A DNA stretch of 64,000 bases from Streptomyces vietnamensis (GTDB lineage Bacteria > Actinomycetota > Actinomycetes > Streptomycetales > Streptomycetaceae), in the NCBI RefSeq assembly GCF_000830005.1, contig NZ_CP010407.1:4321001-4385000 (forward strand). Direction: 5' to 3'. The notes under the pieces are model-generated. The model saw nothing but the letters and a program-made list of their open reading frames with translations, was not told the DNA's origin and searched no databases. Position numbers and translations under genes: made by a program. Every line of letters starts with the position of its first letter. Within the stretch, counting starts at the first letter, position 1. Positions 14,828 through 25,769 of the stretch are shown here, in pieces.

Positions 14828-15735
14828 GCACCTTGCACATCGACCACGTCTCGCGCTGGTTCGGAAACGTGGTGGCGGTCAACGACATCACGATGTCGAT
14901 CGGCCCCGGCGTCACCGGCCTCCTCGGCCCCAACGGCGCCGGGAAGTCCACCCTCATCAACATGATGGGCGGCTTCCTCGACCCCTCCACCGGCAGCGTC
15001 ACCCTCGACGGCCAGCCGGTCTGGCGCAACGAGTCGGTCTACCGCTCCATCGGCGTCGTCCCCGAGCGGGAGGCGATGTACGACTTCCTCACCGGCCGCG
15101 AGTTCGTCGTGGCCAACGCCGAACTCCAGGGCCTCGGCGCGGCGGAGGCCCAACGGGTCCTGGCGACCGTCGAGATGGAGTACGCGCAGGACCGGAAGAT
15201 CGCCACGTACAGCAAGGGCATGCGGCAGCGCGTGAAGATGGCCTCCGCCCTCGTCCACGAGCCGTCCGTGCTGCTGCTCGACGAGCCGTTCAACGGCATG
15301 GACCCGCGCCAGCGCATGCAGTTGATGGACCTGCTGCGGCGGATGGGCGCCGAGGGCCGCACGGTCCTGTTCTCCTCGCACATCCTGGAGGAGGTCGAGC
15401 AGCTCGCCTCCCACATCGAGGTGATCGTGGCCGGACGGCACGCGGCCTCCGGCGACTTCCGCAAGATCCGTCGGCTGATGACGGACCGGCCGCACCGCTA
15501 CCTGGTCCACTCCAGCGACGACCGGGCGCTCGCCGCCGCGCTGATCGCCGACCCGTCCACGGCCGGCATCGAGGTCGACGCGGTGGACGGCGGACTGCGG
15601 ATCCAGGCCGTCGACTTCGGACGGTTCACCGAGCTGCTGCCGAAGGTCGCGAAGGAGCGGGGCATCCGGCTCCTCACGGTCTCGCCCTCGGACGAGTCCC
15701 TCGAATCCGTCTTCTCGTATCTCGTCGCGGCCTGA
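14824..15735 (+). CDS. ABC transporter ATP-binding protein
   Basis: 303 residues from GTG 14824. Walker A GPNGAGKST, signature YSKGMRQRVKMASAL, Walker B VLLLDEPFNGMDP and SSHILEEVEQL with the switch His are all present, followed by a C-terminal extension. It is a paralogue of the first ATPase in the operon. The two could form a heterodimer, or each could pair with its adjacent permease; the gene order ATPase-permease-ATPase-permease favours two related transporters or one heteromeric complex. Confidence 0.94.
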   Translation: MSTLHIDHVSRWFGNVVAVNDITMSIGPGVTGLLGPNGAGKSTLINMMGGFLDPSTGSVTLDGQPVWRNESVYRSIGVVPEREAMYDFLTGREFVVANAELQGLGAAEAQRVLATVEMEYAQDRKIATYSKGMRQRVKMASALVHEPSVLLLDEPFNGMDPRQRMQLMDLLRRMGAEGRTVLFSSHILEEVEQLASHIEVIVAGRHAASGDFRKIRRLMTDRPHRYLVHSSDDRALAAALIADPSTAGIEVDAVDGGLRIQAVDFGRFTELLPKVAKERGIRLLTVSPSDESLESVFSYLVAA

Positions 15736-15751
15736 AAGGAGTACGACCCCG

Positions 15752-16471
15752 ATGTACGACCCCACCGTCGCCCGGCTCACCTACCGGGCCCTCCTCGGCC
15801 GCCGACGCGCGGCGATCCTCTTCCTCCTGCCCGGCCTGCTCCTGGTCATCGCCACGGCCGTCCGCGTGCTCAACGGCGCGGACGACCAGGTCGCGGCCGA
15901 CCTCCTCGGCGGCTTCGGGCTCGCCACGATGGTCCCGCTGATCGGCGTCATCGCCGGCACGGGCGCGATCGGCCCGGAGATCGACGACGGCTCCATCGTC
16001 TACCTGCTCTCCAAGCCGGTGAAGCGGACGACGATCATCACCACCAAGCTGTACGTGGCCATCGCCGTCACCATGGTCTTCTCGGCCGTGCCGACGCTGA
16101 TCGCCGGCTTCATCCTGAACGGGAACGGGCAGCAGGTCGCCGTCGCCTACACGGTCGCCGCGCTGGTCGCCTCCATCGCCTACAGCGCGCTCTTCCTGCT
16201 GCTCGGCACGGTCAGCCGGCACGCCGTGGTGATCGGCCTCGTCTACGCCCTGGTCTGGGAGGCGCTCTTCGGCTCCCTGATCTCCGGCGCCCGCACCCTC
16301 AGCGTCCAGCAGTGGGCGCTCGCGCTCGCCGAGAAGGTCACCGGCGACGGCCTGGTCCACTCGGACGTGGCCCTGCCGACGGCGACCGTGCTGCTCGTCG
16401 CCGTCACCCTCGGCGCCACCTGGTTCGCCGGCCACAAGCTGCGCACCCTGAAGCTGGCCGGCGAGGAGTAG
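15752..16471 (+). CDS. ABC-2 type transporter permease
   Basis: 239 residues with six predicted membrane segments (about residues 20-38, 52-75, 105-127, 130-155, 160-180 and 210-230). The motif PEIDDGSIVYLLSKPVKR before segment 3 is the ABC-2 family counterpart of the one in the first permease. It starts 16 bp after the second ATPase, with AAAGGAG as ribosome binding site. Last gene of the operon; the convergent MFS gene ends 18 bp downstream. Confidence 0.92.
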   Translation: MYDPTVARLTYRALLGRRRAAILFLLPGLLLVIATAVRVLNGADDQVAADLLGGFGLATMVPLIGVIAGTGAIGPEIDDGSIVYLLSKPVKRTTIITTKLYVAIAVTMVFSAVPTLIAGFILNGNGQQVAVAYTVAALVASIAYSALFLLLGTVSRHAVVIGLVYALVWEALFGSLISGARTLSVQQWALALAEKVTGDGLVHSDVALPTATVLLVAVTLGATWFAGHKLRTLKLAGEE

Positions 16472-16488
16472 CAGCCCCGGACGGAACG

Positions 16489-17781
16489 TCAGACCGTACG
16501 GTCGCGGGCGGCGAGCAGTCCGACGCCCGCGGCCGCCGCGCAGACGGCGAGGACCACGCAGATCGGCAGGGTCCAGGAGCCGGTGGCCTGGTGGAGGGCG
16601 CCGGCCGCCAGCGGCCCGGCGGCGGCGAGCAGATAGCCGATCGTCTGGGCCATCCCGGACAGCCGGGCCGCGGTCACCGCGTCCCCGGAGCGCAGCACGA
16701 TCAGGGTCAGGGCGAGGCCGACGGCGCCGCCCTGACCGATTCCGAGGACCGCCGACCAGAGCCAGGCACCCTCCACGGGTGCCACCATCAGCCCGGCGTA
16801 ACCGGCCGCGACCAGCGTCGTGACCAGCACGATCAGCGGGCGCTGGCTGCGCATCCGGCCGGCGAGCAGCGGCACCGCGAAGGCGCCGGCGACCTGGATC
16901 AGGTTGTTGAAGGCGAAGATCATGCCGGCCGTGGAGCGGCTCATCCCGTGGTCGGTGAAGATCGTCGGCATCCAGGCGATCAGCACGTACGACCACAGCG
17001 ACTGCAGGCCCATGAAGAGGGTGACCTGCCAGGCCAGCGCCGAGCGCCAGACGCTCACCGGGCGGGCGCCGCCGGCCGGGACGGTCCGTACCTCGTGTCC
17101 CGTACGTCCGCGGGCGATCAGCACCTGCGGGAGCCAGGCGAGGGCCGCGACCGCGGCGAGCAGCGACCAGAAGCCCAGCGAGGCCTCCCAGCCGCCGCCC
17201 AGGGCCTTCTCCAGGGGGACCGCGGCCGCCGCGGCGACCGTCGCACCGGCGATCATCGCGCCCGTGTAGACCGAGGTCATCGAGGCCGCGCGGTCCGGGA
17301 AGTCACGCTTGATCAGGCCCGGCATCAGCACGTTGAGCAGGGCGATCGCGGTGCCGACGAGGATCCCGCCGCCGTACAGCGCGTACACGGACGGCAGTAC
17401 GCGCGCGAGGACGCCGGCGCCGAGCAGCAGGAGCGCCGCGAACAGCACGCGCTCGGCGCCGAACCGGCGCCCGAGCCACGGCGCCACCAGCGCGCCCAGG
17501 CCGAGGAACAGCACCGGCACCGAGGTCACGAGCGAGCTCGCGGTGGACGAGAGCCCGAAGGCGGCGGATATCTCGCCGACCAGCGGGGCCACGCTCGCGA
17601 GCGCGACCCGCATGTTCAGCGAGGCCAGCACGATGCCGACGAGGAGCACCGCCGGGTGCGCGAGCAGCGCGCGCCGGGCCGCCGCCCCCTCGGCCGCGCG
17701 CCGGGCCGCCGTCCCCTCGGCCGGGCGCCGGACCCCGGCCTCGGCGTCGACGAGTACGCGGGCCTCTTCCTCGGTCCTCAT
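16489..17781 (-). CDS. MFS transporter, CynX/NimT-like
   Basis: 430 residues with twelve hydrophobic segments after a charged 40-residue N-terminus. The first membrane helix and loop ([20 protein letters not shown]) are typical of the cyanate/nitroimidazole (CynX/NimT) branch of the major facilitator superfamily. The N-terminal tail contains a repeated [17 protein letters not shown] segment. The start overlaps the stop of the GntR-type regulator gene by four bases (ATGA), so regulator and transporter are coupled and the regulator probably controls the pair. Substrate unknown; family members move small organic anions or drugs. Confidence 0.9.
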   Translation of the reverse strand: MRTEEEARVLVDAEAGVRRPAEGTAARRAAEGAAARRALLAHPAVLLVGIVLASLNMRVALASVAPLVGEISAAFGLSSTASSLVTSVPVLFLGLGALVAPWLGRRFGAERVLFAALLLLGAGVLARVLPSVYALYGGGILVGTAIALLNVLMPGLIKRDFPDRAASMTSVYTGAMIAGATVAAAAAVPLEKALGGGWEASLGFWSLLAAVAALAWLPQVLIARGRTGHEVRTVPAGGARPVSVWRSALAWQVTLFMGLQSLWSYVLIAWMPTIFTDHGMSRSTAGMIFAFNNLIQVAGAFAVPLLAGRMRSQRPLIVLVTTLVAAGYAGLMVAPVEGAWLWSAVLGIGQGGAVGLALTLIVLRSGDAVTAARLSGMAQTIGYLLAAAGPLAAGALHQATGSWTLPICVVLAVCAAAAGVGLLAARDRTV

Positions 17782-18458
17782 CGGGTCTGCTCCATCAGCG
17801 CGACGGTCGTCTCCATCGGCACCCGCAGCAGCTCGCGGGCCTGCCGCTCCGCCGCCTCCGGATCGCCGGCCTCGACGGCCGCCACCAGGGCCTCGTGGGC
17901 GTCGATGTCGACCGGGGGCATCTCCCGGTCGCCGAGGGCCTCCACCAGGACCTCGTGTACCTGCGTGGAGAAGAAGCGGTACACCTCGACGAAGGCCGCG
18001 TTGTGGGTGGCGCCGACGACCGCGAGGTGGAAGGCGAGGTCCGCGTCCGCGTCCCGGTCGCCCTCCTCCCGCAGCGTGGTCAGGGCGGCCCGCAGCCGCA
18101 GCAGGTCGTGGGTGTCGCGCCGGGCGGCCGCGAGCCGGGCGGCCTCGGCCTCCAGGGCGATCCGGAGTTCGAGGACGTCGACCGCGCCCGCGTGCCGGAC
18201 GCCGCGGAGCACGGCGGCCGGGTCGGCGGTCGACCGGACGAAGGTGCCGTTGCCCTGCCGGGACTCCAGGAGGCCGGCGTGGACGAGGACCCGGACCGCC
18301 TCGCGGACGGTGTTGCGGCCCACGCCGAGCTGCTGCGCGAGCTCGTGCTCGGTCGGGATGCGGTCGCCGACCGCCCACTCCCCTTCGGTGAGCTGCGTGC
18401 GCAGCTGTTCCACCACGGAGTCCACCAGCGAGGTCCGCCCCGCCGCCTTGAGTGCCAT
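17778..18458 (-). CDS. FadR/GntR-family transcriptional regulator (FCD domain)
   Basis: 226 residues. N-terminal winged [63 protein letters not shown]. The C-terminal all-helical FCD domain follows ([19 protein letters not shown], then [14 protein letters not shown] and later His residues that in this family bind a metal and a carboxylate ligand). It is first in the operon with the CynX-like transporter and divergent from lpdA across a 135-bp gap. It probably responds to a small organic acid and controls the transporter; no clear operator palindrome could be assigned. Confidence 0.92.
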   Translation of the reverse strand: MALKAAGRTSLVDSVVEQLRTQLTEGEWAVGDRIPTEHELAQQLGVGRNTVREAVRVLVHAGLLESRQGNGTFVRSTADPAAVLRGVRHAGAVDVLELRIALEAEAARLAAARRDTHDLLRLRAALTTLREEGDRDADADLAFHLAVVGATHNAAFVEVYRFFSTQVHEVLVEALGDREMPPVDIDAHEALVAAVEAGDPEAAERQARELLRVPMETTVALMEQTR

Positions 18459-18593
18459 GGAAATCCCCTATTCGCCCGGTTGCCCAGTCATCCTACAAGT
18501 GACCTCCCTCGCCTCCCCGGCCGGGCCGCAGCGACCGGACTACTGTGGGCTCGTACGTGTGCCGAACACCCTCACCACCCTCGGGAGTCAGTC

Positions 18594-19997
<1,404 letters not shown>

Positions 19998-20032
19998 GGT
20001 TTCTCCCGGCCTCGGGTGATAGGCACTGAAAG

Positions 20033-20737
20033 GTGCCGAGCAAAACCTCTCCGGGTGGAGCCCCTCCCGGCGAAACCCCTCCGGGTGGCGAACCGTCCCG
20101 GCCGATCAGGTCGTGGGTGTGTTCGTCACCCGGTACGCATGTGTGGCTGGCGGTCATCGCGATCACCAGCCTCGTCATCGCGCTCGCCCCCCACGGCCTG
20201 GAGACCTATCTCCTCCACCGCAACAGCAGCAATCTCCACCAGCTCGCGCACCATCCGATGCGGGCCCTGCTCGGCAGCGCGTTCTGGATCGAGGACCCCG
20301 CCGACCTGCTCCTGTACGCGGTGCTCTTCGAGGTCTTCCACGCCCCCGTGGAACGCTGGCTGGGCACCCCGAAATGGCTCTTCACCGTCGCCACCGCCCA
20401 CATCGCGGCCACGCTCATCAGCCAGCAGGTGGTCCTCGTGGCCATCCGGCTCCACGACGTGCCGCGCAGCATGGCCCACGTCGTCGACATCGGGGTCAGC
20501 TACGGGCTCGCCGCCTCCGCCGGGATCCTCACCTACCGGCTGCCGAACCCCTGGCGCTGGTTCTACCTCGCCGCGGTCCTCGCGTTCTTCCTCGTACCGC
20601 TGGCCGCCGACCGCACGTACACCGACCTCGGCCACGCGATCTCCCTCGTGATCGGCCTGGCCTGCTACCCGCTGACCCGGTGTCCACCGCCCCCGGGAAA
20701 ACCAGTGGTACCCGAACATCCGCCCGGCGCACACTAG
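20033..20737 (+). CDS. rhomboid-like integral membrane protein
   Basis: 234 residues from GTG 20033. After a Pro/Gly-rich N-terminus with a repeated PPGGEP-like segment there are about six hydrophobic segments. The layout and motifs DIGVSYGLAASAG (Ser) and DLGHAISLVIG (His) match the positions of the serine and histidine of rhomboid proteases, but the usual GxSG is changed to GVSYG. It may be an active variant or an inactive rhomboid-like protein (Rhomboid_2 type). It starts 35 bp after lpdA. The N-terminal start could also lie further in, at the first hydrophobic segment. Confidence 0.72.
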   Translation: MPSKTSPGGAPPGETPPGGEPSRPIRSWVCSSPGTHVWLAVIAITSLVIALAPHGLETYLLHRNSSNLHQLAHHPMRALLGSAFWIEDPADLLLYAVLFEVFHAPVERWLGTPKWLFTVATAHIAATLISQQVVLVAIRLHDVPRSMAHVVDIGVSYGLAASAGILTYRLPNPWRWFYLAAVLAFFLVPLAADRTYTDLGHAISLVIGLACYPLTRCPPPPGKPVVPEHPPGAH

Positions 20738-20782
20738 TTGCACGGGGGAAACGGGGGATTCCCCGGGCGCGGCCGCTTCGAG

Positions 20783-20805
20783 CGCGCGGACCGAAGGTCC
20801 GCGCG
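20783..20805. terminator. hairpin after the rhomboid-like gene
   Basis: A perfect 10-bp stem (CGCGCGGACC / GGTCCGCGCG) with a GAA loop lies 46 bp after the rhomboid-like stop codon and just upstream of a second hairpin. The two together sit between convergent genes and probably terminate both transcripts. Confidence 0.6.
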
Positions 20806-20820
20806 AGGCCGTGAACCCGC

Positions 20821-20852
20821 GAAGGCCCGCTCCCCCCGGGGAGCGGGCCTTC
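20821..20852. terminator. bidirectional terminator between rhomboid-like and HAD genes
   Basis: A near-perfect stem starting GAAGGCCCGCTCCCC and closing GGGGAGCGGGCCTTC, with a two-base loop, lies 18 bp from the stop of the convergent HAD gene. It is followed by a short TCGTAC, without a long T-tract. Confidence 0.75.
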
Positions 20853-20869
20853 GTACGGAATCCGGGCGG

Positions 20870-21676
20870 TCAGACCGAGAGCAGGCGCTCCAGGACGACC
20901 GCGATGCCGTCCTCCTCGTTCGAGGCCGTCACCTCGTCCGCCACCGCCCGCAGTTCCTCGTGCGCGTTGCCCATGGCCACGCCGTGCGCCGCCCAGCCGA
21001 ACATCGGGATGTCGTTCGGCATGTCGCCGAAGGCGATCGTCTCCGCGGCCTTCACGCCGAGCCGGCGCGCCGCGAGCGACAGACCGGTCGCCTTGCTCAG
21101 GCCGAGCGGGAGGATCTCCACGATGCCGGGCCCCGCCATGACGACGTCCACGAGCCCGCCGACCGTCTCCCGCGCGATCCGGGTCAGCTCGTCGTCGCCC
21201 AGCGTCGGATGCTGGAGGTACATCTTGGTCAGCGGCGCCGACCACAGCTCCGCCGGGTCCTCGTACGCCACGTAGGGCAGCGGCCCCTCATGCGCCCGGT
21301 AGCCGGGGCCCATCAGGACCTCGCCGTCCAGACCGTCGCGGCTGGCGGCCAGCGCCAGCGGGCCCACCTCCGCCTCGATCTTGGAGAGGGCGAGCCCCGC
21401 GAGCTGCCGGTCCAGGGTCAGCGAGGTCAGCAGCCGGTGCTCACCGGCGTGGTAGACCTGCGCGCCCTGCCCGCACACCGCGATCCCCTGGTAGCCGAGG
21501 TCGTCGAGGATGTGCCGGGTCCAGGGCACCGCCCGGCCGGTGACCACGATGTGCGCGGCACCCGCCGCCGTCGCGGCGGCGAGGGCGGCCCGCGTGCGGT
21601 CCGAGACGGACTCGTCGGCCCGCAGCAGCGTGCCGTCGAGGTCCGTCGCGACCAGGCGGTAGGGGAAGGGGCTCAC
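20870..21676 (-). CDS. HAD-superfamily hydrolase (Cof/YidA type)
   Basis: 268 residues from GTG 21676. HAD motif I is DLDGTLL with both Asp, motif II lies in IVVTGR, motif III is the Lys in LSKATGL and motif IV is [10 protein letters not shown]. The large cap between motifs II and III makes it a C2B (Cof-type) phosphatase, acting on sugar or nucleotide phosphates in the cytoplasm. The GTG overlaps the serS stop codon by four bases (GTGA), so it is translationally coupled to seryl-tRNA synthetase, an arrangement kept in streptomycetes as far as I recall. Substrate unknown. Confidence 0.92.
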   Translation of the reverse strand: MSPFPYRLVATDLDGTLLRADESVSDRTRAALAAATAAGAAHIVVTGRAVPWTRHILDDLGYQGIAVCGQGAQVYHAGEHRLLTSLTLDRQLAGLALSKIEAEVGPLALAASRDGLDGEVLMGPGYRAHEGPLPYVAYEDPAELWSAPLTKMYLQHPTLGDDELTRIARETVGGLVDVVMAGPGIVEILPLGLSKATGLSLAARRLGVKAAETIAFGDMPNDIPMFGWAAHGVAMGNAHEELRAVADEVTASNEEDGIAVVLERLLSV

Positions 21677-22962
21677 TTGGCGATCGGCTCCAGGACCTCA
21701 CGGCCGCCGAGGTACGGACGGAGCACCTCGGGCACCCGCACCGAACCGTCGGCCAGCTGGTGGTTCTCCAGGATCGCCACGATCGTGCGCGGTACGGCGC
21801 ACAGCGTGCCGTTCAGGGTGGCCAGCGGCTGCACCGTCTTCTTGCCGCCCTGCTCGTCGCGCATGCGGACGGAGAGGCGACGGGCCTGGAAGCCGTCGCA
21901 GTTCGACGCGGAGGTCAGCTCGCGGTACTTGCCCTGCGTCGGGATCCACGCCTCGCAGTCGAACTTGCGGGAGGCGGAGGCGCCGAGGTCACCGGTGGCG
22001 ACGTCGATGACCTGGAACGGCAGCTCCAGGGAGGTCAGCCACTGCTTCTCCCACTCCAGGAGCCGCTTGTGCTCGTTCTCCGCGTCCTCGGGCGCGACGT
22101 ACGAGAACATCTCGACCTTGTCGAACTGGTGGACGCGGAAGATGCCGCGGGTGTCCTTGCCGTACGTGCCGGCCTCGCGGCGGAAGCAGGGCGAGAAGCC
22201 CGCGTACCGCAGCGGCAGCTTGTCGGCCTCGATGATCTCGTCCATGTGGTACGCGGCGAGGGGCACCTCGGACGTGCCGACGAGGTAGTAGTCGTCCTTC
22301 TCCAGGTGGTACACGTTCTCCGCGGCCTGGCCGAGGAAGCCGGTGCCCTCCATGGCGCGCGGACGGACGAGCGCCGGGGTCAGCATGGGGATGAAGCCGG
22401 CCTCGGTGGCCTGGGCGATCGCCGCGTTGACCAGGGCGAGCTCCAGGAGCGCGCCGACGCCGGTCAGGTAGTAGAAGCGCGAGCCGGAGACCTTGGCGCC
22501 CCGCTCGACGTCGATGGCGCCGAGCGCCTCGCCCAGCTCCAGGTGATCCTTGGGCTCGAAGCCCTCGGCCGCGAAGTCGCGGATGGTGCCGTGCGTCTCG
22601 AGGACGACGAAGTCCTCCTCGCCGCCGACGGGGACGTCCTGGTGGACGATGTTGCCGAGCTGGAGCAGCAGCGCGCGGGCCGTCTCGTCGGCCTCGTTCT
22701 GCTCGGCCTCGGCGGCCTTGACGTCGGTCTTGAGCTGCTCCGCCTTCTGCAGGAGCTCGGCGCGCTCCTCGGGGGAGGCCTTGGGGATCAGCTTGCCGAG
22801 CGCCTTCTGCTCGGAGCGGAGTTCGTCGAAGCGGACGCCGGACGACCTGCGCCGCTCATCGGCGGAGAGCAGGGCGTCGACGAGGCCGACGTCCTCTCCA
22901 CGGGCGCGCTGGGAGGCGCGAACACGGTCGGGGTCCTCACGGAGCAGGCGAAGGTCAATCAC
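21673..22962 (-). CDS. serS: seryl-tRNA synthetase
   Basis: 429 residues. The N-terminal antiparallel coiled-coil arm that grips the tRNA-Ser long arm spans about residues 28-105 (rich in E/K/A). The class II core follows: motif 1 around [16 protein letters not shown], motif 2 [20 protein letters not shown] and motif 3 in [16 protein letters not shown]. It charges tRNA-Ser; two tRNA-Ser genes are in this window. It is first of a two-gene unit with the HAD hydrolase. The 486-bp upstream gap to pheA carries a set of DnaA-box-like sequences. Confidence 0.98.
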   Translation of the reverse strand: MIDLRLLREDPDRVRASQRARGEDVGLVDALLSADERRRSSGVRFDELRSEQKALGKLIPKASPEERAELLQKAEQLKTDVKAAEAEQNEADETARALLLQLGNIVHQDVPVGGEEDFVVLETHGTIRDFAAEGFEPKDHLELGEALGAIDVERGAKVSGSRFYYLTGVGALLELALVNAAIAQATEAGFIPMLTPALVRPRAMEGTGFLGQAAENVYHLEKDDYYLVGTSEVPLAAYHMDEIIEADKLPLRYAGFSPCFRREAGTYGKDTRGIFRVHQFDKVEMFSYVAPEDAENEHKRLLEWEKQWLTSLELPFQVIDVATGDLGASASRKFDCEAWIPTQGKYRELTSASNCDGFQARRLSVRMRDEQGGKKTVQPLATLNGTLCAVPRTIVAILENHQLADGSVRVPEVLRPYLGGREVLEPIAK

Positions 22963-23074
22963 CCCACCAGGCTACCGGTGCGCGTTCACGTGCCCCCACC
23001 CGATAAAGGTGCGCGTGTTGTTTTGCCCGAATTGAGGCCTGGGGAAAGACTGATCGCCGGGTCTCCGCATTCAC

Positions 23075-23411
23075 TTATCCACAGGCTGTGCGGAAGATCT
23101 GTGGACTATGGGGCCGCTCCCGTGGATTTCCCTCATCGCGCCTGGGAATTCCGTGATCAAACGCCATTGACGCACTCATTTGGGTGGGAATTGATCGCTC
23201 CAACGAGTGGGTCGACAGAGGAGTGATGACGAGGGCGCCTGTGAAGCGCTGTGGATGACGCACGGAGGGGCGGGGGGTGAGTGGGCCGATTTGTCGACCT
23301 TGCCCCCGCGCGGTGTCGACTTGTCCCCAGGCCTGACGTGATCCTGTGGATAACTTCTGTGGGTAACCGAAAAGTATGCAGGTAGGACTAGTGACCCGTA
23401 CCTGTGGACGA
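23075..23411. promoter_or_regulatory. cluster of DnaA-box-like sequences between serS and pheA
   Basis: The 486-bp gap from serS to pheA holds no convincing gene but contains six 9-mers of DnaA-box type: TTATCCACA (23075-23083, plus), TAGTCCACA (23100-23108, minus), TCATCCACA (23250-23258, minus), TTATCCACA (23345-23353, minus), TTACCCACA (23358-23366, minus) and TCGTCCACA (23403-23411, minus, shared with the pheA terminator). Two match TTATCCACA exactly. The stretch is AT-richer than its surroundings. Extra-oriC clusters that titrate DnaA are known in Streptomyces; that this is one is inference. The same gap must also hold the serS promoter. Confidence 0.6.
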
Positions 23412-23441
23412 ACGCTCACGCTGCCGGGAGCGTTCGTCCAC
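23404..23441. terminator. terminator downstream of pheA
   Basis: A perfect 14-bp stem (GTGGACGAACGCTC / GAGCGTTCGTCCAC) with a 10-nt loop ends eight bases from the pheA stop codon. On the minus strand it closes the pheA transcript. Confidence 0.8.
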
Positions 23442-23448
23442 CATCGGA

Positions 23449-24384
23449 TCAGGCCCGACCGTCCTGGGCCCTCGCCAGCCAGTCGGAGGCCTCCATGAAC
23501 TCCACGTCCGAAGTCCCGCGCCGCAGCGCCCGCACGTCCTCGACCGCGACACCCGCCCGCGGGTACGAGCCGAGGAACCGCACCTTGGGGCAGATCCGCT
23601 TCAGGCCCATCAGCGCCTCGCCCACCCGCCGGTCCGAGATATGGCCCTCGGCGTCCACGGCGAAGCAGTAGTTCCCGATCCCCGCTCCCGTGGGCCGGGA
23701 CTGGATCAGCATCAGGTTCACCCCGCGCACCGCGAATTCCTGGAGCAGTTCGAGGAGGGCACCCGGATGATCGTCACCCAGCCACAGCACCACCGAGGTC
23801 TTGTCCGCGCCCGTCGGAGCCGCGGGCCGGGCCGGCCGGCCCACCAGCACGAACCGGGTCTCGGCGTTCTCCGCGTCGTGGATCTCGGTGACCAGTGCCT
23901 CAAGACCGTAGGTCGCCGCAGCGAACTCCCCCGCGAAGGCGGCGTCGAACCGGCCCTCCTGCACCAGACGCGCCCCGTCCGCGTTGGAGGCGGCCGACTC
24001 CCACACCGCCTCGGGCAGGTGCTCCCGCAGCCAGTTCCGGACCTGCGGCTGGGCCACCGGATGGCCCGTGACCGTCTTGATCTCCGAGAGCTTGGTCCCG
24101 GGCCGGACGAGCAGCGCGAAGGCGATCGGGAGGAGCACCTCGCGGTAGATCATCAGCGGCTCGCCGGAGGCCAGCTCGTCCAGGGTCGCGGTCACCCCGC
24201 CCTCGACCGAGTTCTCGATCGGGACGAGCGCGGCGGCGGCCTCCCCGTTCCGTACGGCGTCGAGGGCGGCCGGGACCGAGACCATCGGGACGAGTTCCCG
24301 CGTCGCGGCCTCGGGCAGCGTGCGCAGCGCCGCTTCGGTGAAGGTGCCTTCGGGGCCGAGATAGGTGTACCGGGTGGCGGACAT
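23449..24384 (-). CDS. pheA: prephenate dehydratase
   Basis: 311 residues. The N-terminal PDT domain starts YLGPEGTFTEAAL and carries PIENSVEGGV and the catalytic TRF motif in AETRFVLVG. The C-terminal ACT domain (from about residue 198, VLWLGDDHPGALLELL) includes the phenylalanine-binding region IQSRPTGAG, the counterpart of the ESRP motif, so feedback inhibition by phenylalanine is expected. It converts prephenate to phenylpyruvate. It is monofunctional, without the chorismate mutase domain of enteric PheA, as usual for actinomycetes. Single gene between the DyP/copper operon and the DnaA-box region. Confidence 0.96.
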   Translation of the reverse strand: MSATRYTYLGPEGTFTEAALRTLPEAATRELVPMVSVPAALDAVRNGEAAAALVPIENSVEGGVTATLDELASGEPLMIYREVLLPIAFALLVRPGTKLSEIKTVTGHPVAQPQVRNWLREHLPEAVWESAASNADGARLVQEGRFDAAFAGEFAAATYGLEALVTEIHDAENAETRFVLVGRPARPAAPTGADKTSVVLWLGDDHPGALLELLQEFAVRGVNLMLIQSRPTGAGIGNYCFAVDAEGHISDRRVGEALMGLKRICPKVRFLGSYPRAGVAVEDVRALRRGTSDVEFMEASDWLARAQDGRA

Positions 24385-24495
24385 ACCGTCACCCTAATGC
24401 TCGCCGTCGCCGCGAGCGGCCGCCCGAGCGAGGCCTCTCACCCCTCGGACGGCGGCCCGCCCAGGCCCGGCCGCCGCCTGCTCCGGGCCCTGTGC

Positions 24496-25764
24496 TCACG
24501 CCTCCAGGAGGCGCTGGCCCACGTACTCGCCCTCGGCGGGGCCGCCCGGGACCGCGAACAGGCCGCTCGCCTCGTGGCGGATGAACTGGGACAGCGCGTC
24601 GCCCCGGTCGAGCTTGCGCTGCACCGGGACGAAGCCCCGGAGCGGGTCCGCCTGCCAGCAGACGAAGAGGAGGCCCGCGTCCGGCGTCCCGTCCGGACCG
24701 ATCCCGTCGTGGAAGGAGAACGGCCTGCGCAGCATCGCCGCACCGCCGTTCTGTTCGGGGGCGGAGATCCGGGAGTGGGCGTTGTCCGGGATGACCGTCT
24801 TCCCGTCAGGACCGAGCTTGTTCAGGTCGAGCTCGGTGGTCTCCGAGCCGCCGGTGAGCGGGGCACCGTCGGACTTCCGGCGCCCGATGACCTTCTCCTG
24901 CCGGTCCAGGGGCAGCTTCTCCCAGTCGTCGAGCAGCATCCGGATCCGGCGCACCACCGCGTACGAGCCGCCGGCCATCCACTCCGGTGCGCCGCCGGAC
25001 CCGGCCGGGACGAAGATCCGCCGGTCGAAGTCCGGGTCGGTGGGCTTCGGGTTGCCCGTGCCGTCGACCTGGCCCATCAGGTTGCGGGCGGTCATCGGCT
25101 TCGTGGTGGCACCGGCCGAGCGGTTGAAGCCGTTCATCTGCCAGCGCACCCGGGCCGCGTCCCCCGCGTCCTTCTGGATCGCGCGCAGCGCGTGGAAGGC
25201 GACGAGCGCGTCGTCGGCGCCGATCTGCACCCACAGATCGCCCTCCGAGCGCCGGGGGTCCAGGGCGTCGGAGGAGAAGGCGGGCAGCGGGTCGAGCGCG
25301 GCGGGCCGCCGCGAGGTGAGCCCGGTGCGGTCGAAGAAGGTACGGCCGAAGCCGAAGGTGACCGTGAGGGAGGACGGGCCCGCGTCCAGGGCGATACCGG
25401 TGTCCTCGGCCGGGGCCTTGCCCGACATCAGCACCTTCGCCGTGGCCGACCAGCGGCGCAGCAGGGCGGCGGCCTCCTTGCGGCCGGCGCCCGGGGCGAG
25501 GTCGAAGGCGATCAGATGACCGCGGGACTGGAGGGGGGTGGTGATGCCCGCCTGGTGTTTCCCGTGAAACATCACCGCGGTCGAGCCGACGGTGGTCAGG
25601 GCCGGGGCGCCGCCGGCTCCGGCTCCGGCGGTGTCGTCGCCGGACAGGGCCGCGGAGATCCCGGCGCCGCCGGCCGCGCCGACGACGAGGCCGGCGGCGC
25701 CCGCCGCGCCGACGGTGCCGAGCAGGCGCCGCCGGGAGAGGTCGAGGTTGTCGCTGTCGGTCAC
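24496..25764 (-). CDS. dtpA: Tat-exported DyP-type haem peroxidase
   Basis: 422 residues from GTG 25764. The N-terminus carries a Tat signal, LSRRRLLGTVGAAG with following hydrophobic core. The DyP family GxxDG motif appears as GQVDGTGNP, the proximal haem His is best placed in DNAHSRISAP, and a distal Arg in MLRRPFSF. DyP peroxidases oxidise bulky substrates with H2O2. In S. lividans the orthologous DtpA is encoded with the copper proteins Sco and ECuC and supports maturation of the copper oxidase GlxA (established knowledge). Here it is the last gene of the copper operon, five bases after the CopC/CopD gene. Confidence 0.93.
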   Translation of the reverse strand: MTDSDNLDLSRRRLLGTVGAAGAAGLVVGAAGGAGISAALSGDDTAGAGAGGAPALTTVGSTAVMFHGKHQAGITTPLQSRGHLIAFDLAPGAGRKEAAALLRRWSATAKVLMSGKAPAEDTGIALDAGPSSLTVTFGFGRTFFDRTGLTSRRPAALDPLPAFSSDALDPRRSEGDLWVQIGADDALVAFHALRAIQKDAGDAARVRWQMNGFNRSAGATTKPMTARNLMGQVDGTGNPKPTDPDFDRRIFVPAGSGGAPEWMAGGSYAVVRRIRMLLDDWEKLPLDRQEKVIGRRKSDGAPLTGGSETTELDLNKLGPDGKTVIPDNAHSRISAPEQNGGAAMLRRPFSFHDGIGPDGTPDAGLLFVCWQADPLRGFVPVQRKLDRGDALSQFIRHEASGLFAVPGGPAEGEYVGQRLLEA

Positions 25765-25769
25765 GTGCT

